Assembly (NCBI GenBank): GCA_903859705.1
Contig: CAIONQ010000068.1
Coordinates: forward strand, 1 to 38,255
From: an uncultured Chthonomonas sp.
GTDB taxonomy: Bacteria > Armatimonadota > Chthonomonadetes > Chthonomonadales > Chthonomonadaceae
DNA length: 38,255 nucleotides
Reading direction: 5' to 3'
Positions 24,501 through 30,854 of the stretch are shown one piece after another; the stretch's first letter is position 1, and the number at the start of each line of letters is the position of its first letter. The notes beneath the pieces are model-generated. The model made no database searches. It was given only the letters and a program-made list of their open reading frames with translations, and was not told where the DNA came from. The position numbers and the translations under genes are program-made.

Positions 24501-25195
24501 AGATCGCTATTGCCATGCACAGATGGCGAAAGGCTGAGCACTTTAGGTGAACCGGGAGATTTGCTGATGGCCGCAACATTGAACCCGATGCGCGCTTCAC
24601 CATCCGGCTTGCCGCCAAGATCCACCCACGGTATAGCCACTTCAAATGTGTAACCGGGATAGTCGCCTGCGCCCGGCCGGGTTCCCCCAACAGGGCTTAC
24701 TGTTACTTTTGGCACTGTTCCCAGAAGCGCGATGCGGGCTTTTTCCTGCGCCTGCTGATCGGTTGTAGTCTTGGAGATGGCTTCCAGCTTCTGGTTGAGA
24801 TCCATAAAGCCATTATATAGCGGGGCAGACTTTTCGCCAGCATATATCTGCGTACCACCCGCGGCGCTTACAGCGACCGTTACGCTGCGAGCTGTGCGCG
24901 CTGTAGCTTTGTGATCGTTATCCATCTGGAGAGAGATGAGAATGGCATCGTCTTCCAGTGGGTTGGAAAATGGAGCAGAGTTGGTGCCTGCCGCCACGGG
25001 CTTGGTTACCTGAACCGCAACGTAAAGGTACTCTTCATCCCACGCGGTATAGCCAATAATCTTGTTGGGTACAGCGCTGGATGCGCCAAGTGGTGGATTG
25101 GCGGGAGCCTGTGGCCCCGCAGCCTGTGCAACCCCTGCACTATGCCCACCCAGCAGCAACGCCGCCGCAAATATTCCGAGGGCCATTTTGCCCAT
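21506..25195 (-). CDS. Large secreted modular protein: CBM9-like, GH99/GH71-like barrel, Ig-like domains
   Basis: 1229 residues from the ATG at 25195, fixed by AGGAG five bases upstream; the frame opens 15 codons earlier. Layout by eye: signal peptide (1-26, AQA); CBM9/DOMON-like domain (about 43-245; 'AWDEEYLYVAVQVTK'); Ala-rich linker (about 290-335); a barrel (about 340-650) opening LARYDYDY and closing WVLLDTWNDFSLGGELAPSIE, like the GH99/WbsX-type 'NEWxExxxxEPS' ending; three Ig-like domains (about 657-770, 778-903, 905-1027); a C-terminal beta-sandwich-like region (about 1030-1229) I cannot assign. A polysaccharide-degrading or binding role outside the cell fits. The hydrolase call rests on a few motifs; catalytic residues are not certain. 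Confidence 0.72.
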   Translation of the reverse strand: MGKMALGIFAAALLLGGHSAGVAQAAGPQAPANPPLGASSAVPNKIIGYTAWDEEYLYVAVQVTKPVAAGTNSAPFSNPLEDDAILISLQMDNDHKATARTARSVTVAVSAAGGTQIYAGEKSAPLYNGFMDLNQKLEAISKTTTDQQAQEKARIALLGTVPKVTVSPVGGTRPGAGDYPGYTFEVAIPWVDLGGKPDGEARIGFNVAAISKSPGSPKVLSLSPSVHGNSDLDNPSLYVELLLASAPKGSTSVLFNSPRVIANKPTIDGQFAPNEWNRLSGFEFGEAARVASSSAAIAATIAARTRAEFAATPARPAIEIIPTPAFAAAPLAHTPGKIEQLVLARYDYDYQADPRKAVPTERVTNADHSSALAHHPLDGPGPWFSFERADWHRTELSEARKSGIDVILPVYRADAGHRKQYADRGLMILAEALQGMQRAGQDCPQVGMFLDTTSLVQSLGDKVNLADAAAQNTLYSAIRDFYIEIPPQFRSSVALSTAEKATAGYPVFLSDGSAFKAVDAAGLQAVRNRFKQEFDGADLVFVGVNGFANGAGLDSVVAGGGTGGWFKTGRVNPGYDIGLARLFAPTVTGLTSRKGGDAYRNEWTSAISAKSDWVLLDTWNDFSLGGELAPSIEEGFGSSDQTRIFSRMFNGTDKVKVKFLGSSVPSTIAAHSTITVPVRIQNAGTEGWPTGANIGLTYRWLKGGSVVASETTAIPAGTVASGATTMVDLKISTTVKGTELAEGYYVLEIAAAQRGASTDLKTLQIPVTVAAGAKAERPTLTVLNTDLPHTFETGSVYTVKALLRNDTGVVWKAGDRVGLRFVQHGGGALNAATILASADSSTALTKDLGPGEEAAISLTLPVVDATGKPLTVAEGDAPSMLAVRFEVAHATGAGAVSNPIPVQLTSFDFGVRFTQDDTPTRLPGERKQPVNLGLRNDGPQTWKKESVRVGYHWYYQDGTEFLWEDESTALPNDVPPGGAVDKLLAWITPPPCDGTYYLVWDVKFGDTWASTSAATRVFDQQVHTVQVIGGRLTFIDLTKQYNTAGVTDISNPSAANFDGKGWSFPAATIPPYTDDGIVPSGIWQSYDKTGPESPRRISFKWGPKEGKSFITCHGQRVDFKANGAKCRVLHVVAAATGASPNTNIKLVFQEPSSESEDLYAFSVSRYDQPPTNSEAVVYSSTYHHTPDGPKDGTVSLYHYQFVIRDPRKLIALKLPNDPSIKIAAVTLER

Positions 25196-25330
25196 CTTAA
25201 CTCCTGCTTCCCTGATCGCATCCCACACACAGTTCGACACCGCAATGCCGGCTTTAACGGAGATGATTTCACTCTTCAGTACAATTATGCAGGCGCAACG
25301 CTGCTATGCGCGGCGCACCCATCCCGGGGG

Positions 25331-25359
25331 ATGTTACCCTGCGGTATCCTGCGTGTCAA
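25331..25359 (-). promoter_or_regulatory. Sigma70-type promoter of the modular glycosidase gene
   Basis: On the minus strand perfect TTGACA (25354-25359), 17-base spacer, TAACAT (25331-25336). The leader to the ATG at 25195 is about 130 bases. Confidence 0.75.
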
Positions 25360-25482
25360 GCAAAACAGAGCTATTGCCCTGCCACTGGATACTACGAATA
25401 GAGTACGCATTGCGGTAGCGATACCCCGGGCATTACCAATATTTGCCTTCCAGTGGTACGATGAATGGAATATAAGAAAGTA

Positions 25483-25528
25483 ACAGCGAACGCCCCCTTT
25501 TCTACCGGGGTGTGGAATTGTTCGCTGT
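25483..25528 (+). promoter_or_regulatory. Long hairpin in the gnd 5' region
   Basis: ACAGCGAAC (25483-25491) and GTTCGCTGT (25520-25528) form a perfect 9-bp inverted repeat; inside it CCCC (25494-25497) can pair with GGGG (25507-25510). It ends 17 bases before the AAGGAG of gnd. A TTGCCT (25443-25448) and TATAAG (25471-25476) lie upstream but at poor spacing (22 bases), so the promoter is not settled. Confidence 0.5.
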
Positions 25529-25563
25529 AAATGATTGATATCTGCAAGGAGCTTACAAACAAA

Positions 25564-26484
25564 ATGGAGATAGGAATCGTTGGTCTGGGCAAAATGGGCG
25601 GCAATATGGCAGAACGCCTGCTGCAGTTTGGCCACCGCGTGGTGGGCAGTGATCTGGCAGAAGCCGCACGCGATCGCATAGCAGCGCTGGGTGGCAGCCC
25701 CGCTTCTTCGGTAACCGAACTGATAGGTAACCTGGCTCAAACTCCGAAAATTGTTTGGACCATGGTAGCTGCCGGGCAGATTACAGACAATGTTATTGCC
25801 GAAGCCGCAGCCCTCCTAAACCCGGGCGATATCATAATTGATGGCGGAAACTCAAAATACACCGATTCCGTTCGCCGATACAACATGCTTAAAGAGAAGG
25901 GCATCCACTTTCTGGATGCTGGCACCTCGGGAGGCATCTGGGGCCTTAAAGAGGGCTACTGCCTGATGGTGGGCGGCGATACCGAAGCGTTTGATGCGGT
26001 AAAACCCATCCTCGAATCGCTTGCCCCGGAAGATGGCCTGCTTCACACCGGCCCCGCAGGCTCCGGGCACTACACCAAAATGGTACATAACGGCATCGAA
26101 TACGCCCTTATGCAGAGCTACGCCGAAGGCTTTGAAATCCTGAAAGCTTCGCCCTACCCGGATCTGGACCTGCAGAAGATTTGCGAAGTGTGGCGCCATG
26201 GTAGCGTTGTACGCAGCTGGCTGCTGGACCTTGCTGCAGACGCATTCGCCAAAGATCCCGAACTGGATGCCATTACTGGCTGGGTTGAGGACTCTGGAGA
26301 AGGACGCTGGACGGTTCAGGAGAGCATTGACCATGCTGTTCCCGCACCGGTTATCGCGCTCTCCCTCTATCTGCGCTTCCGATCCCGCCAGGTGGATAGC
26401 TTCAGCATGAAGGTGCTGGCCGCCCTGCGCAACGAATTTGGCGGCCACGCTGTAAAATCCGCCACGGAACCTAAAAAAGACTGA
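25564..26484 (+). CDS. gnd: 6-phosphogluconate dehydrogenase, decarboxylating (short form)
   Basis: 306 residues, the short form (GndA/YqeC-like, about 300) rather than the 470-residue enterobacterial form. MEIGIVGLGKMGGNMAERL holds the Rossmann GxGxMGxN motif. DGGNSKYTDS (93-102), GTSGGIWGLKEGYCLMVGGD (120-139) and GHYTKMVHNGIEY (168-180, catalytic Lys172) are the substrate-site signatures. It oxidises 6-phosphogluconate to ribulose 5-phosphate, CO2 and NAD(P)H. The frame opens 11 codons earlier, but AAGGAG at 25546-25551 fits the ATG at 25564 (12-base spacing). First gene of the plus-strand run leading to zwf. Confidence 0.95.
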   Translation: MEIGIVGLGKMGGNMAERLLQFGHRVVGSDLAEAARDRIAALGGSPASSVTELIGNLAQTPKIVWTMVAAGQITDNVIAEAAALLNPGDIIIDGGNSKYTDSVRRYNMLKEKGIHFLDAGTSGGIWGLKEGYCLMVGGDTEAFDAVKPILESLAPEDGLLHTGPAGSGHYTKMVHNGIEYALMQSYAEGFEILKASPYPDLDLQKICEVWRHGSVVRSWLLDLAADAFAKDPELDAITGWVEDSGEGRWTVQESIDHAVPAPVIALSLYLRFRSRQVDSFSMKVLAALRNEFGGHAVKSATEPKKD

Positions 26485-26518
26485 CAGTACAACCGTTTAA
26501 CAGTACAGGAACAAACCA

Positions 26519-27082
26519 ATGAACAATCGGACCCCGAGCAAGTTTAGCCTGCCGGTTTATCAAACAGTGTTCTGCACCTGCGCGGTATGCCTCTTCCTCG
26601 GGGCCGATATCGCCTTGCGCGCAGGGCATGCTGCACCTCCCGTAGAGCCACTTAAGGTGGTAACCGCGCAGGAGTTTCGGCTGGTGGATAAAACCGGTGC
26701 CGAGCGCGCAGCGCTGGCACTTCAGCCGGATGGTAGCCCCTACCTTTCGTTAACCGATAAAGCAAATGCGCGCCGAATTACCCTGCGCGTTCGGCCAGAT
26801 GGCGGCACCGCCTTCGCCATCAACGATCCGGATGGCAAAAACAGAATTGCTGTAGAAACCGGCGCAGACGGCAGTGCAAGCATGACCCTCTCTGGGGGCA
26901 AAACCAAATCCGGCGCAGGCTTCCTGGTTGCTGCGGATGGTTCGCCGCTTGTAATCGTAAAAGATAAGGACGGCACAGTTGCTTTTATGGAGCCGTCGCC
27001 CGATCCCTTAGGCGAAGATCTCGCAAAACCGGCAGGTGCGAAGCCGGATGCGGGGCAGAAGCAGCCAACCAGCAAGAAGTAA
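26519..27082 (+). CDS. Exported or membrane-anchored protein with beta-strand repeats, unknown function
   Basis: 187 residues. An N-terminal hydrophobic segment (about 14-37) acts as signal or anchor. Residues 48-155 consist of about four repeats of roughly 22-24 residues with a strand-turn-strand look: 'FRLVDKTGAERAALALQPDG', 'ISL.DPDGKNRIAVETGADG' and so on, each ending in DG. The C-terminus (about 160-187) is a Lys/Pro/Gly-rich tail. I know the repeat style from uncharacterised bacterial proteins but not a name. It sits 34 bases after gnd and 41 before zwf, so it is cotranscribed with cytosolic enzymes although exported. GGA lies nine bases before the ATG. Confidence 0.75.
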   Translation: MNNRTPSKFSLPVYQTVFCTCAVCLFLGADIALRAGHAAPPVEPLKVVTAQEFRLVDKTGAERAALALQPDGSPYLSLTDKANARRITLRVRPDGGTAFAINDPDGKNRIAVETGADGSASMTLSGGKTKSGAGFLVAADGSPLVIVKDKDGTVAFMEPSPDPLGEDLAKPAGAKPDAGQKQPTSKK

Positions 27083-27123
27083 AGCCAGCTCCCTGGTAAA
27101 ACATTAGAAAGTGATCACGCCCC

Positions 27124-28698
27124 TTGATAGCCAACGGCGGCGCAAAGCGTGGCTTTGCGCCAGAAACACAGGATGAAAGCCCCTGCCACACCGGTGGCAG
27201 CGAGCTTTCGGAGATTCCGCCCTGCACGCTGGTGCTTTTTGGAGCCACAGGCGATCTTACCAGCCGCAAAATAATTCCCGCCCTATTCAGCATGCATACA
27301 CAGGGCCTACTTCCACCGGATTTTCAGGTGGTTGCCTTTGCACGTCGGCCAAAAACCGATACCTCTTTTCGAGAGGACCTGCAGCACTCCATCCGCCAGT
27401 TTGCCTCACGCTTAAACGCCGATGGCGAGGAGTGGACGAAGTTTGCGGCTTCGGTGTACTACGTGCAATCCGATCTGGATGATGCTGAGGGCTACCAGCG
27501 GTTATCCCAGCGCCTGCTAGAGCTGGAGAAAGGGCAGGCACAGCGCCGCCTGTTCTACCTTGCAACCCCACCAGATTATTTCAGCACCATCATTCAGCAT
27601 CTGGGAACCGCCGGCCTCAACCAGGCAGAAGGTCCAGATGGCTGGGCACGCATCATTATAGAAAAGCCCTTTGGCACCGATCTGGAATCTGCAAGGCAGC
27701 TCAACAACCTGCTGCGCCCGGTGTTTAAGGAAGATCAGATCTACCGAATCGATCACTACCTGGGCAAAGAAACGGTTCAAAATATTCTGGTGCTGCGGTT
27801 CGCAAACCAGATTTTTGAGCCGCTTTGGAACCAGAAGTACATCGATAATATCCAGATTACGGTTGCAGAAACCCTTGGTATGGAAGGGCGCGGCGCCTTT
27901 TTCGAGCACGCTGGCATCACCCGTGATATCGTACAAAACCATGCGCTGCAAGTGCTTACACTTATTGCCATGGAGCCACCCTGCTCTCTCAATGCAGATG
28001 CCATTCGGGATGAAAAGGTGAAAGTTCTCCGCTCCATTCGCCCCATCGAAGGTCATGAGGCGGTGGCCGCATCCACCGTACGTGGCCAGTACGGCCCCGG
28101 TGTAACCGCCGAAGGCGAGGCTGTATCCGGGTATCGCGAGGAAGGAAACGTAGATCCGCACTCCTCCACCGAAACCTTTGCGGCCTTTCGGTTTCACCTG
28201 GATAACTGGCGATGGTCTGGCGTGCCATTTTACGTGCAGGCCGGCAAACGCCTGGCAAAACGCACTACCTCGGTGCGCATTCAGTTTAAAGCGGTGCCAG
28301 AGGTGCTGTTTGCCCGGCAGGCATGCTCTGGTGTTCAGCCCAATGTTCTTACCCTGCGCATCCAGCCAGATGAAGGCGCATCGCTCGAAATTGGCAGCAA
28401 AACGCCGGGCCCACAGTTGCAGGTGCACCCGGTTGAGATGAACTTTGAGTACGGTTCCTCATTTAATGCCCCCATTCGGGATGCTTATGAGCGCCTGATT
28501 CTGGATGCCATAAGAGGCGATGCCTCGCTATTCGCCCGGGATGATGAGGTTGAGGCGGCATGGAGCATCATCACGCCTATTCTGGAAGCCTGGCGAGATT
28601 TATCCTGCCCGCTATTTCCCAACTATCAAGCCGGTTCCTGGGGACCAGAAGCCGCCAACACGCTGCTGCGTGAAGGCACCGTTTGGACCAGACCTTAA
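27124..28698 (+). CDS. zwf: Glucose-6-phosphate 1-dehydrogenase
   Basis: 524 residues. It oxidises glucose 6-phosphate to 6-phosphogluconolactone, feeding gnd. FGATGDL (39-45) is the nucleotide-binding motif, IIIEKPFG (177-184) binds substrate, and RIDHYLGKE (208-216) is the family signature; the catalytic histidine is expected in the later VQNHALQ. A normal-length enzyme with about 30 extra residues before the first strand. The only usable start is a TTG at 27124 with no GGAGG; AGAAAG at 27106-27111 is the nearest match to the 16S 3' end. Two perfect hairpins lie in codons 6-26. Confidence 0.96.
   Translation: MIANGGAKRGFAPETQDESPCHTGGSELSEIPPCTLVLFGATGDLTSRKIIPALFSMHTQGLLPPDFQVVAFARRPKTDTSFREDLQHSIRQFASRLNADGEEWTKFAASVYYVQSDLDDAEGYQRLSQRLLELEKGQAQRRLFYLATPPDYFSTIIQHLGTAGLNQAEGPDGWARIIIEKPFGTDLESARQLNNLLRPVFKEDQIYRIDHYLGKETVQNILVLRFANQIFEPLWNQKYIDNIQITVAETLGMEGRGAFFEHAGITRDIVQNHALQVLTLIAMEPPCSLNADAIRDEKVKVLRSIRPIEGHEAVAASTVRGQYGPGVTAEGEAVSGYREEGNVDPHSSTETFAAFRFHLDNWRWSGVPFYVQAGKRLAKRTTSVRIQFKAVPEVLFARQACSGVQPNVLTLRIQPDEGASLEIGSKTPGPQLQVHPVEMNFEYGSSFNAPIRDAYERLILDAIRGDASLFARDDEVEAAWSIITPILEAWRDLSCPLFPNYQAGSWGPEAANTLLREGTVWTRP
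27139..27200 (+). other. Two perfect hairpins in the 5' end of zwf
   Basis: GGCGCAAAG (27139-27147) pairs with CTTTGCGCC (27153-27161), loop CGTGG. CTGCCAC (27183-27189) pairs with GTGGCAG (27194-27200), loop ACCG. They code for the non-conserved N-terminal extension, so their symmetry is not forced by protein sequence. They could control initiation from the TTG start. Confidence 0.5.
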
Positions 28699-28725
28699 TA
28701 TCACTATCAGAAAGTAATCTCAGGC

Positions 28726-29463
28726 ATGACAACTGTTCTCGGGCAGCCGCGATCCTACACAACGCGGGCGGAGTGGGTGTTTTTTGATGTGGGCGATGTG
28801 CTCTTTAACGAGGACCCACAGCACTTGCTCTATTTTCATTCGCTGATTGCTGCCATTCGCCGTAATGGGATAGACATCACCTGGGATGCCTACCTGGCGG
28901 CCATCATGGATGCGGTGCGGAAAGCCCCATCCACATTCCTGAACGATTCTGGTATCGCTGTTTGTGGCTCGGCCGAGGCATGGCACCGAATTCATGCCGA
29001 GGGCCGCGCCGTGTACGATGCAATCCGAAAACCGCGCCCATTTGGGGTGCTATTGGATGGCATTACGGCGGTGGTGGAAGAGGCAAAAAAGGACTTTAAG
29101 GTAGGCATTATTGCCAACCAGCACCCACAGATCCTGGATGCGTTTGAAGATTACGGAATTCGAAGCCTGTTTGATGTAATCATAATTGATGAGATTGTGG
29201 GAGTTGGCAAACCGGATCCTGAGATTTTCCGCATTGCCTTAAGGCAAGCAAACTGTGCGGCAGAGAACGCCATTATTGTTGGCGATAGAACCGATAACGA
29301 TATGGTGCCGGGCAGAATTGTTGGGCTGAGAACGCTGCGCTTCCGGCGTGGAATGTTGTATGCCGCCGCAGACCCGCTGACACCTGAGCAGGTGCCAGAT
29401 CTCGAGATTACCGATGTATCTCAGCTTGCAGCTGGAATCCGGGCGCTTGGCTGCGCCCTGTAG
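28726..29463 (+). CDS. HAD-superfamily hydrolase
   Basis: 245 residues. Motif I is FFDVGDVL (19-26) with nucleophile Asp21; the usual second aspartate of DxD is glycine, as in the YihX-like 'FDLGGV' variants. The cap is helical (about 35-115). Motif II is weak (IIANQ), motif III lies in GVGKPDPEIF, and motif IV is VGDRTDND. Such enzymes are mostly small-molecule phosphatases. It follows zwf by 27 bases in the same direction, suggesting a sugar-phosphate substrate, which is inference. It has no strong ribosome-binding site (AGG just before the ATG). Confidence 0.88.
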   Translation: MTTVLGQPRSYTTRAEWVFFDVGDVLFNEDPQHLLYFHSLIAAIRRNGIDITWDAYLAAIMDAVRKAPSTFLNDSGIAVCGSAEAWHRIHAEGRAVYDAIRKPRPFGVLLDGITAVVEEAKKDFKVGIIANQHPQILDAFEDYGIRSLFDVIIIDEIVGVGKPDPEIFRIALRQANCAAENAIIVGDRTDNDMVPGRIVGLRTLRFRRGMLYAAADPLTPEQVPDLEITDVSQLAAGIRALGCAL

Positions 29464-29507
29464 ACCGTAGCAAACGGAATTAAAATCTACTTTGAAGGAG
29501 GCTGCAC

Positions 29508-30854
29508 ATGGCTGTACGCCTGCTATGCATTGGCGATCTGCACCTTGGCAGACGAATTCGGCCCGGCATAACAGATGCCGGCGTAAACCTGGCAGAACTG
29601 CAGCCAGAAGCAGCGTGGCGCCGAAGCATTGATACCGCCATAAACCTTGGGGTGGATGGCGTTTTGCTTGCTGGCGATGTGATAGATGGAGATAGCCACT
29701 TCTTTTTTGGCTGCCAGATCCTTCACCGCGAAATCGCACGCCTTGTGGAGCATGGTATCCCCGTAGTGGCCGTGGCTGGCAACCACGATGTGTCGGTACT
29801 GCCCCGCCTCGCCACCGAAATTCCCTACCTCAAACTACTTGGCAAAAATGGAAGCTGGGAATCGGTAACCATCTCCTCTCGCCGTAACCCGGGAGAAAAA
29901 GTTCAGATCGTAGGCTGGTCGTTCCCCACCCCAACATTCCCTGCCAGCCCATTGCCGGCATTGCCAGCATTTTTAGCGGGAATTAATCGCGCTGATGGGC
30001 CGCTTATCGGGTTGCTGCACTGCGATATTACGGCAAGCAAAGCCAGCCCGCACGCCCCGGTATCTGTATCCGAGCTTGCCGGTGCAGAATTATCGGCATG
30101 GCTTCTTGGCCACATCCATGTTCCCGCCTCTCTTCAAGGGGATGTTCCCACCGGGTATCTGGGCTCCCTTATCGGCCTCGATCCTTCGGAAACGGGCTGG
30201 CACGGCGCGTGGCTCCTAACCTACGAGCCCGGCACACCCATACGCATGGAGCGGCAAGCGCCCGCCCAGCTGCAGTGGCACAATGCGGAGCTGGATGTAA
30301 CCGGCATAGATACTCCGGAGGCGTTTGAAGCCTCCATCCTTGGTGCCCTCAGAGCGGCGGGGGAAACCACCGCCCTGGGGCCAGAGCCACCGATACTGGT
30401 TGGCATACGCCTTACCATTACTGGCAGCACCGCACTGTGCGCGGCCCTGCCCGCCCTTACGGAAAAGCTGCTGGCTCCTGGCGATACCTCAGATCGCATT
30501 TCTGTGGGCACAAGCCCCGTTTGCTTTCTGGATGACATCTCTCTGCGCAACATCAAACCAGAAACCACGCTGGATCTGCGCGCCACCGCCAAATCTGTTG
30601 GCCCCCCTGCCGCCCTTGCTGCCATGCTGCTGTGTTTGCAGGAGGAGCCCGATTCGGCGGAAGCGCTGGCAATTATTCATGAAGCTGGCAACAGCATGCG
30701 CTTTGCGGTGGATAAACGAACCTATGCGCGCATCCCGGCCCCAGATCTTTCACAAGAGGCCATCCGAAGCCACCTCTTAAATGCAGGGTTCGCGGCGCTT
30801 CACCTGCTGCTCGAACAGCGCTCAACGCAGAGCTCGGAAGGGAAATCTCTGTGA
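29508..30854 (+). CDS. SbcD/Mre11-like (YhaO-type) metallophosphoesterase nuclease
   Basis: 448 residues. The calcineurin-like nuclease core is complete: IGDLHLG (8-14), AGDVID (57-62, metal-bridging Asp58), AGNHD (91-95), then LLHCDIT and LLGHIHVP. Mre11/SbcD enzymes are manganese-dependent nucleases that process DNA ends with a Rad50/SbcC ATPase. Residues after about 260 form a capping and ATPase-binding domain. AAGGAGG (29495-29501) gives the clearest ribosome-binding site of this run. The stop overlaps the start of the next gene by four bases (GTGA), as expected for partners of one complex. Confidence 0.92.
   Translation: MAVRLLCIGDLHLGRRIRPGITDAGVNLAELQPEAAWRRSIDTAINLGVDGVLLAGDVIDGDSHFFFGCQILHREIARLVEHGIPVVAVAGNHDVSVLPRLATEIPYLKLLGKNGSWESVTISSRRNPGEKVQIVGWSFPTPTFPASPLPALPAFLAGINRADGPLIGLLHCDITASKASPHAPVSVSELAGAELSAWLLGHIHVPASLQGDVPTGYLGSLIGLDPSETGWHGAWLLTYEPGTPIRMERQAPAQLQWHNAELDVTGIDTPEAFEASILGALRAAGETTALGPEPPILVGIRLTITGSTALCAALPALTEKLLAPGDTSDRISVGTSPVCFLDDISLRNIKPETTLDLRATAKSVGPPAALAAMLLCLQEEPDSAEALAIIHEAGNSMRFAVDKRTYARIPAPDLSQEAIRSHLLNAGFAALHLLLEQRSTQSSEGKSL

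Noticed and set aside
27517-28428. 303-residue minus-strand open frame
   Set aside because: Antisense to zwf, whose motifs are complete; no ribosome-binding site or family features.
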